This document shows positions 25,101 to 37,430 of a DNA stretch of 64,000 nt, in pieces (the stretch's first letter is position 1; each line of letters starts with the position of its first letter). The notes beneath the pieces were generated by a model, which was given only the letters and a program-made list of their open reading frames with translations, was not told the DNA's origin and made no database searches. The DNA is from Membranipora membranacea (taxonomy: Eukaryota > Bryozoa > Gymnolaemata > Cheilostomatida > Membraniporidae). The translations under genes and the position numbers were made by a program. Location of the stretch: contig OU612066.1 of the NCBI GenBank assembly GCA_914767715.1, positions 4,223,001-4,287,000 of the forward strand, read 5' to 3'.

Positions 25101-28100
25101 AGGCTCACCATACGTTGATACACACAGACCTGTATGGATGGAGAAAGAAATATGCGACTTACTCCGTTGATATCAACATAAATATTTAGCAGTTGGATTG
25201 CAAGCGTGGATTGGTCAATAGGATAACAAAACAGGTTAATATAACTGAATGAAGGATCTAAGATAGCCCATCAGATGAGGTCGATCAACCAATAGGGGTG
25301 CCCTGTGGGCCAAAAATTAGTTTCATAAACAAAACAATAAATTTGGGCAGACAGTCTCATTATAAAACACAGCAGGACATTATAGATAACTCAGCTACAA
25401 AGCCATCTGACTGTGACTATCATAGGCATATCTGATAACCAACAATGGTAAAATATTGGTATTTGTGACCTGGAAAATTCATCTCAAATGACCTTTTCTT
25501 ATGCGACACTTCAATAAAGATGCAGTCTATGACTTGTCAACATGACGAGTATCAACATTATTGATATAACAGATTGTCACAATCCCTAGCAATGATAGTT
25601 TCATACAACAAGCTCCCACAGAAGTAACTTCTGAACAATGATGTTAAAGTTCATACCTTTACTGTTGGAATCCAGAAAAGTCCGATATTATACGCTGCAT
25701 AACAGAGAAACCCTGCCAAGTTCAAGGCCAAGAAATCAAAGTTCAATCCGACAACACTGCAAGCAGAATCAGAAAAAATGTGGCTTTATGTAAACCCGTA
25801 TGTGGCTCAATGAATGTATTATAGAAACCGTTGATATGATCTACCAATTGCTCTAGAGGAAAAAAAAAACCATGCAACAAAATATCGAGCAAAATGATGT
25901 AGTGCAGAGTTTTGAATGGGAAAATTGTTTATTTTTTTCCTAGACATACCAGAAAATTCTGCCTTAAAACAATTAAATAGTAGGGTTACCTTTTTCGTCT
26001 GAAGTTTAGAATGACTTGAGGATAGAAGCTAACAGACCAGGCAACAAAATATATCCATCCTATTACCTCACTGACAATGTTGAGAGGTTCGCTGTGAAAT
26101 ATCTGGAACCGTATAAACGCCTCTGTAACACTAAAAAATATAAGAAGATATGAAGCAGACAAAATGTATAAATAACACAACCTAGTAACAATGCAGTTAT
26201 TGATACTTTATCTGTTTACTGCGCAATATACATCTGATTTGAAAACACAAACCACATTTTCTTCACCTACTGAAAGCCAGGTTTTCTCTACAAGCTTTGA
26301 GTTACATTACCTCATCACTAAACTGTTACTCCATTAATAAAACCACACTGCTGTCAGCTCTTCTAAAGCTATATAATGTGATTACACCCTGACATTAACA
26401 ACACATGTGCCTCGCTGAACCAGCCCAATTCTCAGACTGACAACCATAAAATAGAAATGATAGTCCACTTTCCTTCTACCCGCATATTCATAGATCATAG
26501 CATCATCGAGTAACCCAATTTCCTTACTCGGTGATGTATGTATAATAACATCATTGTCAGTTAATTTGTCATTGGTGTATCAAAATATAAATGCAGCTGT
26601 GTGTCCAATAAAAATTGTGTAAAACAAGTTTTTCAAAGCTTGAATCGATTTATTTACACAGCACAATAGGAAATGAAAAATAGAAAATTCACAGACAATT
26701 CATACTAATAGCTCTGATTTTACAAAGATGGGTATTGGCAATGTCGGGCCTTTGTGTTGGGTGCAAAGGCAACACTGTATGTTCTTGTACACCTTATTGC
26801 TCAAGGATAGATTTAATTTTGAAAGTCAAACAAGCTTGTGGACAGTTGGATACTTTCACAAAAACAGCAGTTTTGTAGGTATTCCAGAACTTGGCAACAT
26901 TTGTTTATAACATATGATAGAATTTCCGTACATAATGGTGCCCAAGTATGGAAATTTTTTGGCGGCTTTGTCGGTCAGGTCATTGACCGTCCTACAATAA
27001 TTACTTACAGACAGATCACAGCTTTCACCGTTGAGCCTGTTTATTAGGTAGGGACTGCGTTGCCTGTCAAGACAGTCCAGACTAATTTGTTTAATGAATA
27101 ACTGGCAGTGACAGCTACAGACCACCATGAGGTTAGGCTGTCAATTTGTTGGTTATGCAAACTGAATCAATCAATTCAGAGTAGGTAACAGTACATTTTC
27201 ACAACATATTAAAACCACAATTACAAAGGCTGACACATAATGCAATACATAAACATACTCATATGCAGTGGTGTTGGTTCCATCTGTAATATTCTTCAGG
27301 ACTAGAGTCACATGACCTGGGTTATGGCCTGTGACAGTGATAAGCCACGTGGTTGAGCTGTTACTGTGATATGTAGATTGTGAAACACTGAGTTTTATCT
27401 GATCGACAGTCGATGAGTCCGTCCCATTATCTAACTCATATACGAATGTGATATTCACATCATCCTCCACTACATCACTGGTGATAAGAGATTAAATATT
27501 AGTCAAATATACAGATTACAGATATACAGATACTAGAACATTTTATGTCTTACAAGCCTCCAGTACCACCTACAATAAACTACACCCTATCAGCTGAAGC
27601 ACTGTTAATATCTCTCTGTATCTATCTGTATATCACTATATTATATCTCAAGTTGTACTGTAAACGGACATGGTAGGCCTGGTAGGCCAGGAAGACTGAT
27701 TTCACAAAATTTTGAGGCATATCAGTGCAATCATAGGAAAAACAATGTCATTTCAGTATACAGCTTGTTGCATAATTATGTAATACATATCAGTAGACAG
27801 GCTCTCCTTAGTGCTTGTTGTATAACAGAGCTTGAGATGGTAAGGAATATCCTCAATGAGAATGCTTCTGTTCTAAAAAGTGCTGGTCCTTTATGAAACT
27901 TGAAATTTGATGCAATGATCGGCAGACTTGCTTGGTACACCACGATACAAGATACAAAGAGCATATTTTTGTATTGAAGACAATACAAGATGACCATGGA
28001 GACCATGGAGAACAACAAAAGTACTAAATATTCCTTGATAAGGTCTATGTATCAAGTAGGTTCATCGCTTCAATGAATTTCACTTCATTGCTTCAGTGGC

Positions 28101-29222
28101 CCAATTTTTCTTTTGTCAGTCAAATTATAGGTTGCTTTGAATCAAATTAGAGTACACATTTCAATGCTGTTATCAAAGTTTATCTTTCAAAATCTCCACT
28201 AATAAGTCCAATAAGCAGAGGGAAATATATTGCAGTGATGTAAGCCTTGCACAACAAATGCAAAGACAGGGGCTGTAATACAAGCTAATGTGTTGGATTT
28301 GGTCAGAGCCAAGACATTGGCTATGTAACACCAGCAGCTTAAATAAGATATAATCACCTGGCATATAATGTGAAGGTTTTACTGCTCTTTATTTCCACTT
28401 CAGCATCATTGAGTGCCTTGGTTGTGCTGTTCTCAGCCTCAAAGTGGAATTTGACGTTGTTTTTGCCATAAACTACAACAAATACAGGGTGGGACACTGA
28501 CATGTTTTGTGCATTATTCACATTTGAAATCAAAACAACTCAAAACAGTGCGGATAGATACATTTTAACAAGCTGACATCATTGAGATGAATTCTAGGAG
28601 TCTGAAACACTTTCAAATATGGAACTGGATAGTGCTGGTCACTCTATCCTTGGTACGAGACAAACTCAAGGATTAAGGGTAGTCATTGTAATTGATTGGC
28701 CTCAACCATGGGCCCCTGGGACTTACATGTCTTTACTTTGCCAATGTCCACTATCAACCACCCAAAAAACAGTGGACATTGGCAAAGTAAAGACATGTAA
28801 GTCCCAGGGGCCCATGGCCTCAACCTCTGATATACATTCATGGATTAGAGGAACATATCTTACCATGAACAAGGATATGGCAATTTATGCAGTATTGCTG
28901 GAAATAATTTCTCATCTTTGATTGGTCTAAAAGTTCAGTAATGCCAGCTGACCCTTTGTAAAACTTTGTCAAGTATCTTGCTTAAGTTTTTAAAGGTCGT
29001 TACTGGTACGTCAGTCAATGCATAACGCTAAAGCTGCCAGAATGTTAGCTAGATCCAATTACTGACACAAAAGTTATTATATACTGATGTAATTTATCCA
29101 GAAATAGCCATACTGTGGATTTCACCACTAATCCATGAATTCTATACTCGTATCAATGGCTTCAACTTACCAAAGCTATGAGATGTAAATAGGACGGCTA
29201 TCACTATCAAAAAATGCTTCAT
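22109..29222 (-). CDS. CTNS: Cystinosin, lysosomal H+-coupled cystine exporter
   Basis: Nine exons (minus) join in phase: 29222-29171, 28472-28358, 27477-27259, 26130-25990, 25756-25657, 25061-24942, 24142-23966, 23505-23388 and 22260-22109 (397 aa; human 367). The first exon, [16 protein letters not shown], is a signal peptide. A lumenal domain of about 100 residues follows, with at least five N-glycosylation sequons (NST, NIT, NGT, NSS, NTT). Seven membrane segments follow. The first PQ-loop repeat is [17 protein letters not shown], and the second spans an exon boundary at [22 protein letters not shown]. The motif [10 protein letters not shown] matches the known [10 protein letters not shown] region. 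The tail contains YTRM, a YxxPhi sorting signal in place of the human GYDQL. The intron at 24143-24941 hosts a foldback element and intron 1 another. Confidence 0.96.
24293..24808. mobile_element. Foldback element, copy 1 (CTNS intron)
   Basis: Inverted arms of about 200 bp start TAGACAGTTTTCTGAG and end with the complement; they contain the paired blocks CTCCAGTTTGGTAC and GGAAAAACGTGCTGAAA. The element is 516 bp and non-coding. TA at the extreme ends could be a target duplication (mariner-type MITE). A second copy lies at 47122-47634. Confidence 0.78.
28706..28817. mobile_element. Foldback element family A, copy 1 (CTNS intron 1)
   Basis: An almost perfect 112-bp palindrome, CCATGGGCCCCTGGG...CCCAGGGGCCCATGG, with only a short unpaired centre. 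The 10-bp GGCCTCAACC is repeated directly at 28698-28707 and 28816-28825, overlapping the palindrome ends, which suggests a 9-10-bp target duplication (Mutator-like range). It shares ACTTTGCCAATGTCCA and ATCAACCACCC with the element at 30089-30231. Confidence 0.75.
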
Positions 29223-31250
29223 CTTGCAATCTGGTAGGCTTCTCTTGGAAAACTTATTACCACCTAACTTCTCAGCTACATTCTGTAAACAAGTAAATCA
29301 GGAATGGTATGTATATTTCCTCTTACTGAACAAAAATGTATGGTTGATCTCTGTAATATACCTCCGCTTCCTATAAAACCCATCAGCGATATAATACTAA
29401 AAGAGCAACAAGATCCAATTTAATATCGAGCAATTTCATTTCATGTTGTATGTTTGATCAAGTGAACAGAATTTTACAACTACCAATCACGGCAATCACT
29501 GTGACCAGCAGATTCAGGGGAACAAATGAAGCAAAGATTTGGTCCAAGATTTCTGACATTAAGCATAAACTCTATAAAATGATATCAATTATTTATGCGT
29601 TTATGTCTCCTGGGGACTTATTTAATAGAAAATTGGAACCCCTGCTAATTACTGCCAACATATGAGGTAGCTAGAGCTATCCTCCTAAGCAACTCAGTGT
29701 GAATAGTCTGTGAATAATCTGTTGCTGAAAGTTACCCTCTATTTGGATAAGTTTCAAAATTACTCATTCTTTGCATTATCGAATGACAGTCACGAACTGG
29801 CCAATTTTCTTTTTGGGTTAAGTAAGTGAGTTTTCCCTACAGAGCACAATAGAAGGGTACGGGGGATATTGTGACAGCCTATCAACTGACCCATACAATG
29901 AATTACATTAATATAACAATACTATGTGTATTGTACTATCAATCACACCAATACAATATTACTGCTGTGGTTGTTGCATACTTATGAATACTCTACTCTG
30001 TTATGTCATCAGACTGCTATAAGTGGGGTCTAGGATTTGCAAGCATGTATTCTGCCTATTCTCAGTGGGCATCAATCATAACCCATAACCATAGGCATCT
30101 GGAGTTACAATTACAAGCAGGTATGCCAATGTCCATGATCAACCACCCTCCTCCCAAAGTTTGTTTGGGGAGGGGTGGTTGATCATGGACATTGGCAAAG
30201 TATACATGCTTGTAACTCCAGATGCCTATGGCCAGATCCAACTCAATCACCCTAGGCAGAATGAATGCCACCCACAGTACCATAGCAAATAAGTACTGTA
30301 ACAAAGAGTGATTGCAACCCAGTCACAACCCATTCTCACCATGTGGGTGGATGGAATTTGCCCAAAAAAGTTCACTTACTAAGTCAATCAATTGTTGCTG
30401 TCCCTTGTAATGAATGTCTGTGTTCACATATGACAACAATTAACTCAATAATTGGTAATATGATGAGCAGCATTTAGTTACAATCAACCCAAATTATGCC
30501 AGCAATGAACTACATTACTTGTGGCAGAAATATTGTCAGGAGTGTGCAGAAAAACAACCAAAAAACAGATAACATTATCAGGAACTCAGAATAGTCTAGG
30601 TAATGAGCTGAACTCAGTAATTCATCATTCTGCGCATGCTCAGCTCTGGGCATGAGCTGATCTCTGCAAAATTGAGCCTCGGAATTCCGAAGCCATCTGA
30701 TTGGCTACCTGCTCTGGTGACATACTTCCCAAAGCGTGCGGATTTGTTATCAATAGTTATCCTCCCCTGTCATTATTCGCTGATTTTTATTGACAGTTTA
30801 TGCAGGGATGTTCCATTTCCCCTTTCCAAAGTTACAATCAGAACCCAAACTAAACTCATTGTTCTTGCACATGCGCGAATTCAAGTCACGCATGATGCAT
30901 AATTAGCCTTACGACACCTGCTTTGTGGTAATGATAACCTAGTTTATCAGTGATCTACATGCCCAGTCAGATCACGAGAGTCAGTATGGTAATTCATAAT
31001 CAATATATTCTGAGAACTTTTACCTGTGGCAGTATCAACCCAGCTAAATCTGTCATGTGCTTTTGTTGACCTTTGCTCAGATGTCAAGCCAATCAGATCA
31101 AACCTGTCAGAGCAAAACTATACTGAGTGCAGTTAGAAAACTCTATAAATTTAATTAACTTATGGGAAGATAACTCCTACTTTCATTTAGTGATTCAAGT
31201 TTATGTTTGTTTATCACAACGGAAATGAATGAGCAGGAGGAAAATTAAAT
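29223..31250. promoter_or_regulatory. Shared divergent upstream region of CTNS and DNAJC1
   Basis: About 2 kb separates the two start codons, which face away from each other. It contains a family A foldback element (30089-30231) and otherwise no gene that I can support. No TATA box was recognised for either gene. Confidence 0.45.
30089..30231. mobile_element. Foldback element family A, copy 2
   Basis: A 143-bp inverted repeat, CCATAGGCATCTGGAGTTAC and complement, with inner blocks GCCAATGTCCATGATCAACC and complement. Terminal and internal blocks align with the element at 28706-28817. No target duplication was recognised. Confidence 0.72.
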
Positions 31251-34200
31251 ATGGAAATGAGGAGTTGGCATCACCTCCTTGCCTTTTTGGTGCTATGTCT
31301 GACATTCAAATTTGGCAGCTGTGTTGATGACTATGAGTTGGACTTGTATGATCTTGTGGAGGAAGTCAATGGGACATTTTATGAGTTTATGGGTGTGCAG
31401 GAGGTATGTTTTACTCAGTATTTACTTGGCTGCTGACACTCTTTGCTGACACCCAGTGACTGACTCACCAATGAACTCCCTCTTCAGGGAGTTCATTGGA
31501 CTCACTCAGTCACTGAGTGAGTGACATGATCATCGGCATGATAATCAAAGACATTAATTTAATGAATTGATGAGTAAATAAAAATGGATAATATGATAAT
31601 AATTGATAATAACCTGGTTTTGTTGGTTCAATTGATTTTTTATGTGTGATTATTGTGTTTTGTTCACAGACAGCAGGTCACTGACAGTTGATTTGATGAG
31701 TTGCAGCCTTGTGTGTGTGTGGTTTGTGTTTGTTGTGGTGAAGATGGGAAGCTTGCATGAACCAAGTTATCGCGGCTGTGGAGCTTCTGTACCCGCCAAT
31801 TACGTTGCTCAGATGAGTCACTTCTCTCTCATTGGTCAGAATATTAACTTCTGACCAATGAGAGAGAAGTGACTCATCTGAGCAACGTAATTGGCGGGTA
31901 CAGAAGCTCCACAGCCGCGATAACTTGGTTCATAGGCAGTTTCACATCTTCACCCAACAAACACAAACCACACACACACAAGGCTGCAACTCATCAAATC
32001 AACTGTCAGTGACCTGCTGTCTGTGGTTTTGTTATGTTCATTATTAAGAATGTAAAGGAACCTGCACTCAGTGCAGGCTTTTCTTGACAGTAGAGTTACA
32101 GTGGAGTAAAAGGAGTAGGTCTAGCCCTAAACTACGCCTAGCCTGAAATAATCATGTGAAATAATCATGAACCAAGTCCACATCATATTTTTCAATTATT
32201 GTACACGCTCAGCCCAATATTTGGTACGCATTTATATTTCACATATTTATCAGGACTGTGGGTCGTCTGATGTACGGAGAGCTTACAGGAAGCTGTCATT
32301 GCAGCTTCATCCCGATAAAAATAAAGATGAAGATGCTGAAGTCAAGTTCAGACAGGTAATCATTATGTGTATGGTAGAGGGTGCTTCCACCTATCAGTTT
32401 TTGTGTATACATGTGTTTCGATAGACATTATTTTTTGTACTACTACAAAGTGTTCATCGGCTTAATTGTGGTCCATGAAATGTTCAAGACGATCTCTTTG
32501 CTCTTCATTGACACTATTTGGTAACAAGTAAATATGTATTTTAGTTAAGGCTTACATCTAAACGCTGAAGTATTAACAGCCCAGTATATTACAGCAGTTA
32601 GAAAAAACTCTTTGGTCTCTTTTCAGTTGGTTGGAATATACGAAGTATTGAAGAGCTCTGAGAAGCGAGAGAGGTTTGTATTCTTATCTCATTCTTGAAC
32701 ACTAACAGTAGCCTGATCATGATAAACACACATTTGGTACTCATAGACCTCTGTAATATCTGATGTCCACAATGAATGTCTCCACCCTCCAACACTAAAA
32801 TCAGCTCTCTAACCAACTGTCTAAATGTGTTTAGAAAATTTGCTCATTTAGCGTTAGATTAGATAAACACTGTTGAATTTTCTAATTTCCGTGCGTTGAA
32901 TGTTTTATCAGATAAATTTTAATTTAAAACATTGTAGATACGATTATGTGCTCGTCAATGGTCTACCCACCTGGAGACAGCCTATGTATTACTACAGAAA
33001 AGTCAGAAAGTTTGGATTCGCTGAGAGCGCAGTTGTCTTAGCAATTATCGCTTCTATCATTCATTACGCCATGCTCTGGGCAGCCTATTGGGAAAAGTGC
33101 TTTGAGATAGTAAGTCATACACTATACTTATTCCTGATGCTCAGTCTCCAGTCACGATCCGTATTTGTTGGTCAAAACATCCATCGGAACAAAAGCTCTA
33201 GAATTATTCTCTCAAAGCTTAAACGGTATCTGCTGTTGAAAACATCAATTTGCAAGAAAGCTCTAGCAACATTTCACTTAGTAGTGGTTTCTGACAGAGG
33301 TATCATTCTGAAAATATGTTCACATGTAGGATGAGGTGTATCAGTCGAGGTTGAAGAAGGGAAAGCGTAAGAATCACATGGATTTCAACGATGATCTGGA
33401 GGAAGAAATGAAGAGACGTAAGGATGACTTAGTTAGACCTAATCTGACTCACTTACTCGGCTGTCAGCTGGTATCACTGATCTTCAGGACTATTATTAAC
33501 CTGCCTCAGACTCTCATGTGGATGGTTACTGTACTTAGAGACAGAATTAATCCTGAGGATGAGCCAGAAATGGAAGAAATCACAGGTATGTGAGGACTAA
33601 ATGTACCGGTACTTATTTACCATCTTATCTTAACAGACTTTATTTGTTTCTGTCTTTGATCCCAGCGTATCATATCATGTATCATATTTGAAGACAGTTA
33701 AAGCAAAACAAAATGTGATGTGTATGTGGTGCTGTAATATTATTATACGCTATTGGAGTTGCTCTCTCCTCGATTAAAAGAGGGCAACTCAACATTGTGC
33801 TTGTGCCTATCTCTAAGATATACATCTATAAGCATTTCCTTTCATATTTTAGAGGAGCACGAGGCAAAGAAGAAAGTGAGAGGTGATGATGTGTTTTCTA
33901 ATATGAGTGCTCCAGAAATGGCTGCCAGCAGCAAACCTGTCATATATCAGGAAAATCCACAACCCATCAAATCGTCTGGTGATGAAGCTCTGAAAAAGGC
34001 AGGTGCTGCTGCTAAAAAGGTTAGCTCTTATGTTGTCGCCTATTTACACCTTCCTTTAGTCAAGCAAAAATTATGTCTTCTCAATATGCATATTTATTTA
34101 ATCTGATGGTGAATTGATATTTCTATTTTAGAGTAATTATCATTCCCATAGTTATGCTGTTAGAAATGCATACATAAACAATACCCAGAGCCACAGGTGG

Positions 34201-35636
34201 AATTCATAAATGTTGACGGTAGAATCCAGTGATTAGTTATCAGACACGCTGTTACTTGTAGGTAAGATGGACAGATGAGGATGATGCTCGTCTTGCTCGG
34301 GCTATGCAGAAGTTCCCTGCAGGTACAGCCTTGAGATGGGAAAGAATAGCTCAACAACTCAATCATTTACCTGCAGAAATACTCTCTAGGGCTAAACAGC
34401 TCAAGGCTAAAAACTTTAACCACACCACTGACGGTGTGACAGTATTACCAGGTTAGTTATTTAGATTTTAATTTTGATAACAGGACCTTATATACACCTC
34501 TCGCTCTGCTTATACTTTTTTCAGTACCATCACCCCAATCTTTTGGGGTGATGGAAACCTTTTCCATCACCCAAAAGTTGTCCCTCAACTTTTTCTCAAC
34601 AAGTTGAAAAAAAAGTTGAGCTTCTTTTTCTCAACTTTTTCAGAAGCTCTTCTGAAAAAGTTGAGCTTCTTTTTCAGAAGAGCCTCAACTGAAAAAAGAA
34701 TTTGAGGCTTCAGTATGATCTCAAAATTTGCTTCCTAGTTCTGTACATATGCCACACATTATATCTTGGTAATCATTTTTCTAATTCCAGATATAAAAAA
34801 GACTCGCGGTCCAGGTTACACTGCACAGGGAGGTATATCTACTCGTGAGGAACCTCAAGTAGCCCCAGAACCACAACAACAACCTACTGAGTGGTCTCAG
34901 CCTCAACAGAAAGCTCTGGAGGCAGCCTTGGCCTCTGTACCAAAGACATCCGGGGATAGGTGGGGAGAAATAGCAGCCCTTGTTCCGGGGAAAAATAAGG
35001 TGAGAGAAAATTGTCTATTGTGAGGAAGGCTGATTTTGAGAATTAAAATTATGATTAATTTTATCTGGTAGTATATACAGTGTGATACAAGTTCAAAAAA
35101 ACATGTAGCACCTTCATGCATGATGGTGCAGCCTAAAGTCGAAAAAATTATATTATGTTTATTCTCATGTCAAAACAACAAAAATTTCAATTGGAAGATG
35201 GAAATTCCAGCCATACCTGCTTTTGCATCTGGTCGTATATCTTGAGAACTTGTCACATTTTTACTTACTTTCAGCACAATTATTTTGAATCATATACAAA
35301 TTCACAAATATTGAAAACCAAACGCAGCTTTCCCTTGCCTCTTGCAGAATTTTATTAATTACCTGACAAGGTAGAGCGTTTTTCCTCTCTACTTTTAAGT
35401 TGGATATACTCGGGCAGACAGTTTCGTTTTAATATGTGTCCACGAGCCTCAAATAACTAAACCAATACCGATACTGATTGGGCTCATGAATGTATTTCAT
35501 AACAAAAGAATAAAAATAGCTTTATTTGAATTTCAGTTGCAATATATTTTTATTGTTGTAGGTTGATTGTATGACGAGATTTAAATATCTAGCAGCTGTT
35601 ATTAGACAGAAGAAAGCAAACGCCAACCCGACATGA
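31251..35636 (+). CDS. DNAJC1: DnaJ homolog subfamily C member 1 (ER co-chaperone)
   Basis: Nine exons: 31251-31403, 32254-32355, 32627-32673, 32938-33109, 33330-33585, 33853-34019, 34262-34451, 34791-34999 and 35562-35636 (456 aa; human 554). It is an ER membrane protein whose lumenal J domain stimulates BiP and whose cytosolic part has two SANT domains. Order here: a signal peptide (HHLLAFLVLCLTFKFGSC), J domain from DLYDLVEEV with the HPD motif in LHPDKNKDEDAE, the conserved NGLPTWRQPMYYYRKV, a membrane segment (AVVLAIIASIIHYAMLWAAY), a basic cytosolic region, SANT 1 (VRWTDEDDARLARAMQKFP) and SANT 2 (WSQPQQKALEAAL...DRWGEIAALVPGK). The upstream ATG at 31225 opens only seven codons. Introns 1 and 7 carry inverted-repeat elements. 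The linker between the SANT domains is shorter than in human. Confidence 0.95.
31468..31499. repeat. Perfect 13-bp hairpin in DNAJC1 intron 1
   Basis: CCAATGAACTCCC and its complement are separated by six bases, with partly paired flanks rich in TGACTCA/TGAGTGAGTGA. The same CAATGAACTCCCTCATTG-like sequence recurs near 62034, so it may be a small dispersed element. Confidence 0.5.
31665..32025. mobile_element. 361-bp near-perfect palindromic element with 8-bp target duplication
   Basis: Arms of about 175 bp start CACAGACAGCAGGTCACTG and meet at a loop of roughly 7-11 bases near 31840-31850. They differ mainly in one patch (about 31736-31762 against its partner). The direct repeat GTTTTGTT flanks it exactly at 31657-31664 and 32026-32033. 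The 8-bp duplication fits a hAT-type foldback MITE. It lies in DNAJC1 intron 1 and has no coding capacity. Confidence 0.88.
34516..34715. repeat. Nested hairpin cluster in DNAJC1 intron 7
   Basis: Several interleaved inverted repeats occur in 200 bp: CCATCACCCC...GGGGTGATGG at 34527-34554, then repeated AAAAGTTGAG/CTCAACTTTT and TTCAGAAGAGC/GCTCTTCTGAA units, and GCCTCAA...TTGAGGC at 34682-34708. The array looks like a foldback element rearranged by repeated slippage or hairpin repair. Confidence 0.6.
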
Positions 35637-37430
35637 CACTCGCTGGAGGCGTTAATAAATATGATTAGGAGATTTAGAGCTTGCTAGATAAAGATGATGA
35701 TGATGTTATTTTGTAGCATTTGCCCTATTTTGCTTGAGATCTGATCTATTTTTTCTGTAGTTGAGATCTGTCACAACTCACAGTGCATTTGTTAGCCTGA
35801 GCTTAGTCAAACTTGAGGTGCTCTGAATAAATAGAATAGACAACCAGTTTTGGGCTGGAAACCTGAACAGATTCCAGTTTGTGGATTTTTACTTCTGTAT
35901 GCCATACTTATATACAGAGGGAGCATGTCATTAGATTAGTCAGGAGATTATCAGCTTACCTTTCCTCGCTTTGTGATTTATATCGACTCAATCTTATCTT
36001 CAGTGGATTTGTAACTGAAGTATATCAGAAAACTTTCTTGTCCTGAGCTAAAAATGTGTAGGTCATTCACTGATACGCTTTGTTTTTCAATTCAAACGAA
36101 GATAAAACATAGACTTGAAGGCATCATTATAATTTGGAATCTCACTGAGTCACAGTATAGTAACAAAGATATTAAACAGATATTGAAAAATTGTTTGTTT
36201 ACTAAGCAAGGGCTAGGGAGGGGCATTGGCACAAAGACAAACTTTGCGAGGCAAGCGGAGCTGTTACATTAAAACTTTGTTACATTGTGATTGAGAGTCA
36301 ACTTCTACTGAAGATACTCGTGACATCAGAAACTGGTATGATCTGAATCATCCTCAACTGCCGTAATAATAAATATTTATAAGAGCAAGATTGTGAGTAT
36401 ATCTGACCAGACGGAGTGTCATTAAACCAGGAAACCAGACTTCATGTATGAGTGTGTCTTATTTTGTCAAGTGAAGTGTTAGTGTCAGTGAATGAATTTT
36501 TAGTTGAGATTGAGACCTACATGTTCCTCCCGTTATTGCATCAACCAAGGAACATGCATGTTCGCTGTCCGGTCGAAATTTTGTTGATATAGGGAGCAGT
36601 TAGCTTTACCCCACAGACAAGCGGATATGTAATCATGCCAAGCTCTTGCATAAAGTTTTTTTTTCGAAGAGAGTCCATCCAACCAATGAACTCTCCCAGT
36701 TAATTGGTCCAACGCACATTCAATTACTGTCTACTGAGCATTTATATTTTTTCCCAATTTCACTATTTCAGCTATTGAGAGGATAATCCCATAATGCCAG
36801 GGAGTTATAATTCTGCTTCATGTTTTGTAACGGAAAGAAGCTTTAACTAGACGATCCAAATTCCCTAAACATAAAAAATGGATTTTACTTGGATACCACC
36901 CTGATAGGAGTTGAGCAAACTGGTATCAGATCTGTGATCTGTCCAAGATAGTGCCGCTGATAATCCAACCCTAAAGCAAGGCTTTTATCAATTTTAAACA
37001 TGGTATGACCAACGAATAATCCCACAGAAGCATTAGGTTGTCCCTATGGATTGCACAGATGGGACATTTATTGAGATGTAAAAAAGCCCAATCTGCGGGC
37101 ATATGGCTCAGCAAGTAAAATCAGGGCTGGGAATGTGGGATGGGCACTATCATTCCATACGTCAATATAACAAAATATTATACACAGTATGTACAAGATT
37201 CATATTTACTGTCAACTAAAATTTGATAAACATTTATTTGATAAGCTGGTCAATCGTACACGGCGTCACTTTAGATATGTAGTTTTCAAACGAGCCAATA
37301 TGTCTTGGCAAATTGACAATCTCTTTACCAGATGCCGAATGAAATTCTTTGTTTTGATCTTCACTTCACCATAACTCAGTGATACCTGCACATGTACACA
37401 ATCCTGTCCTGAGTCTGTAGGTACTAATAA
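35637..37430. other. Convergent 3' region between DNAJC1 and NCBP3
   Basis: It holds both 3' UTRs. AATAAA for DNAJC1 is at 35654-35659 (very close to the stop) and 35826-35831; a minus-strand AATAAA for NCBP3 is at 37233-37238. No gene is seen in the rest. Confidence 0.5.

Noticed and set aside
28619-28921. 100-codon plus-strand open stretch
   Set aside because: It runs through the foldback element at 28706-28817 inside a CTNS intron and shows no domain.
31642-31854. Open stretch of 70 codons within DNAJC1 intron 1
   Set aside because: It lies within one arm of the palindromic element, where both strands are open by symmetry, and has no coding signature.
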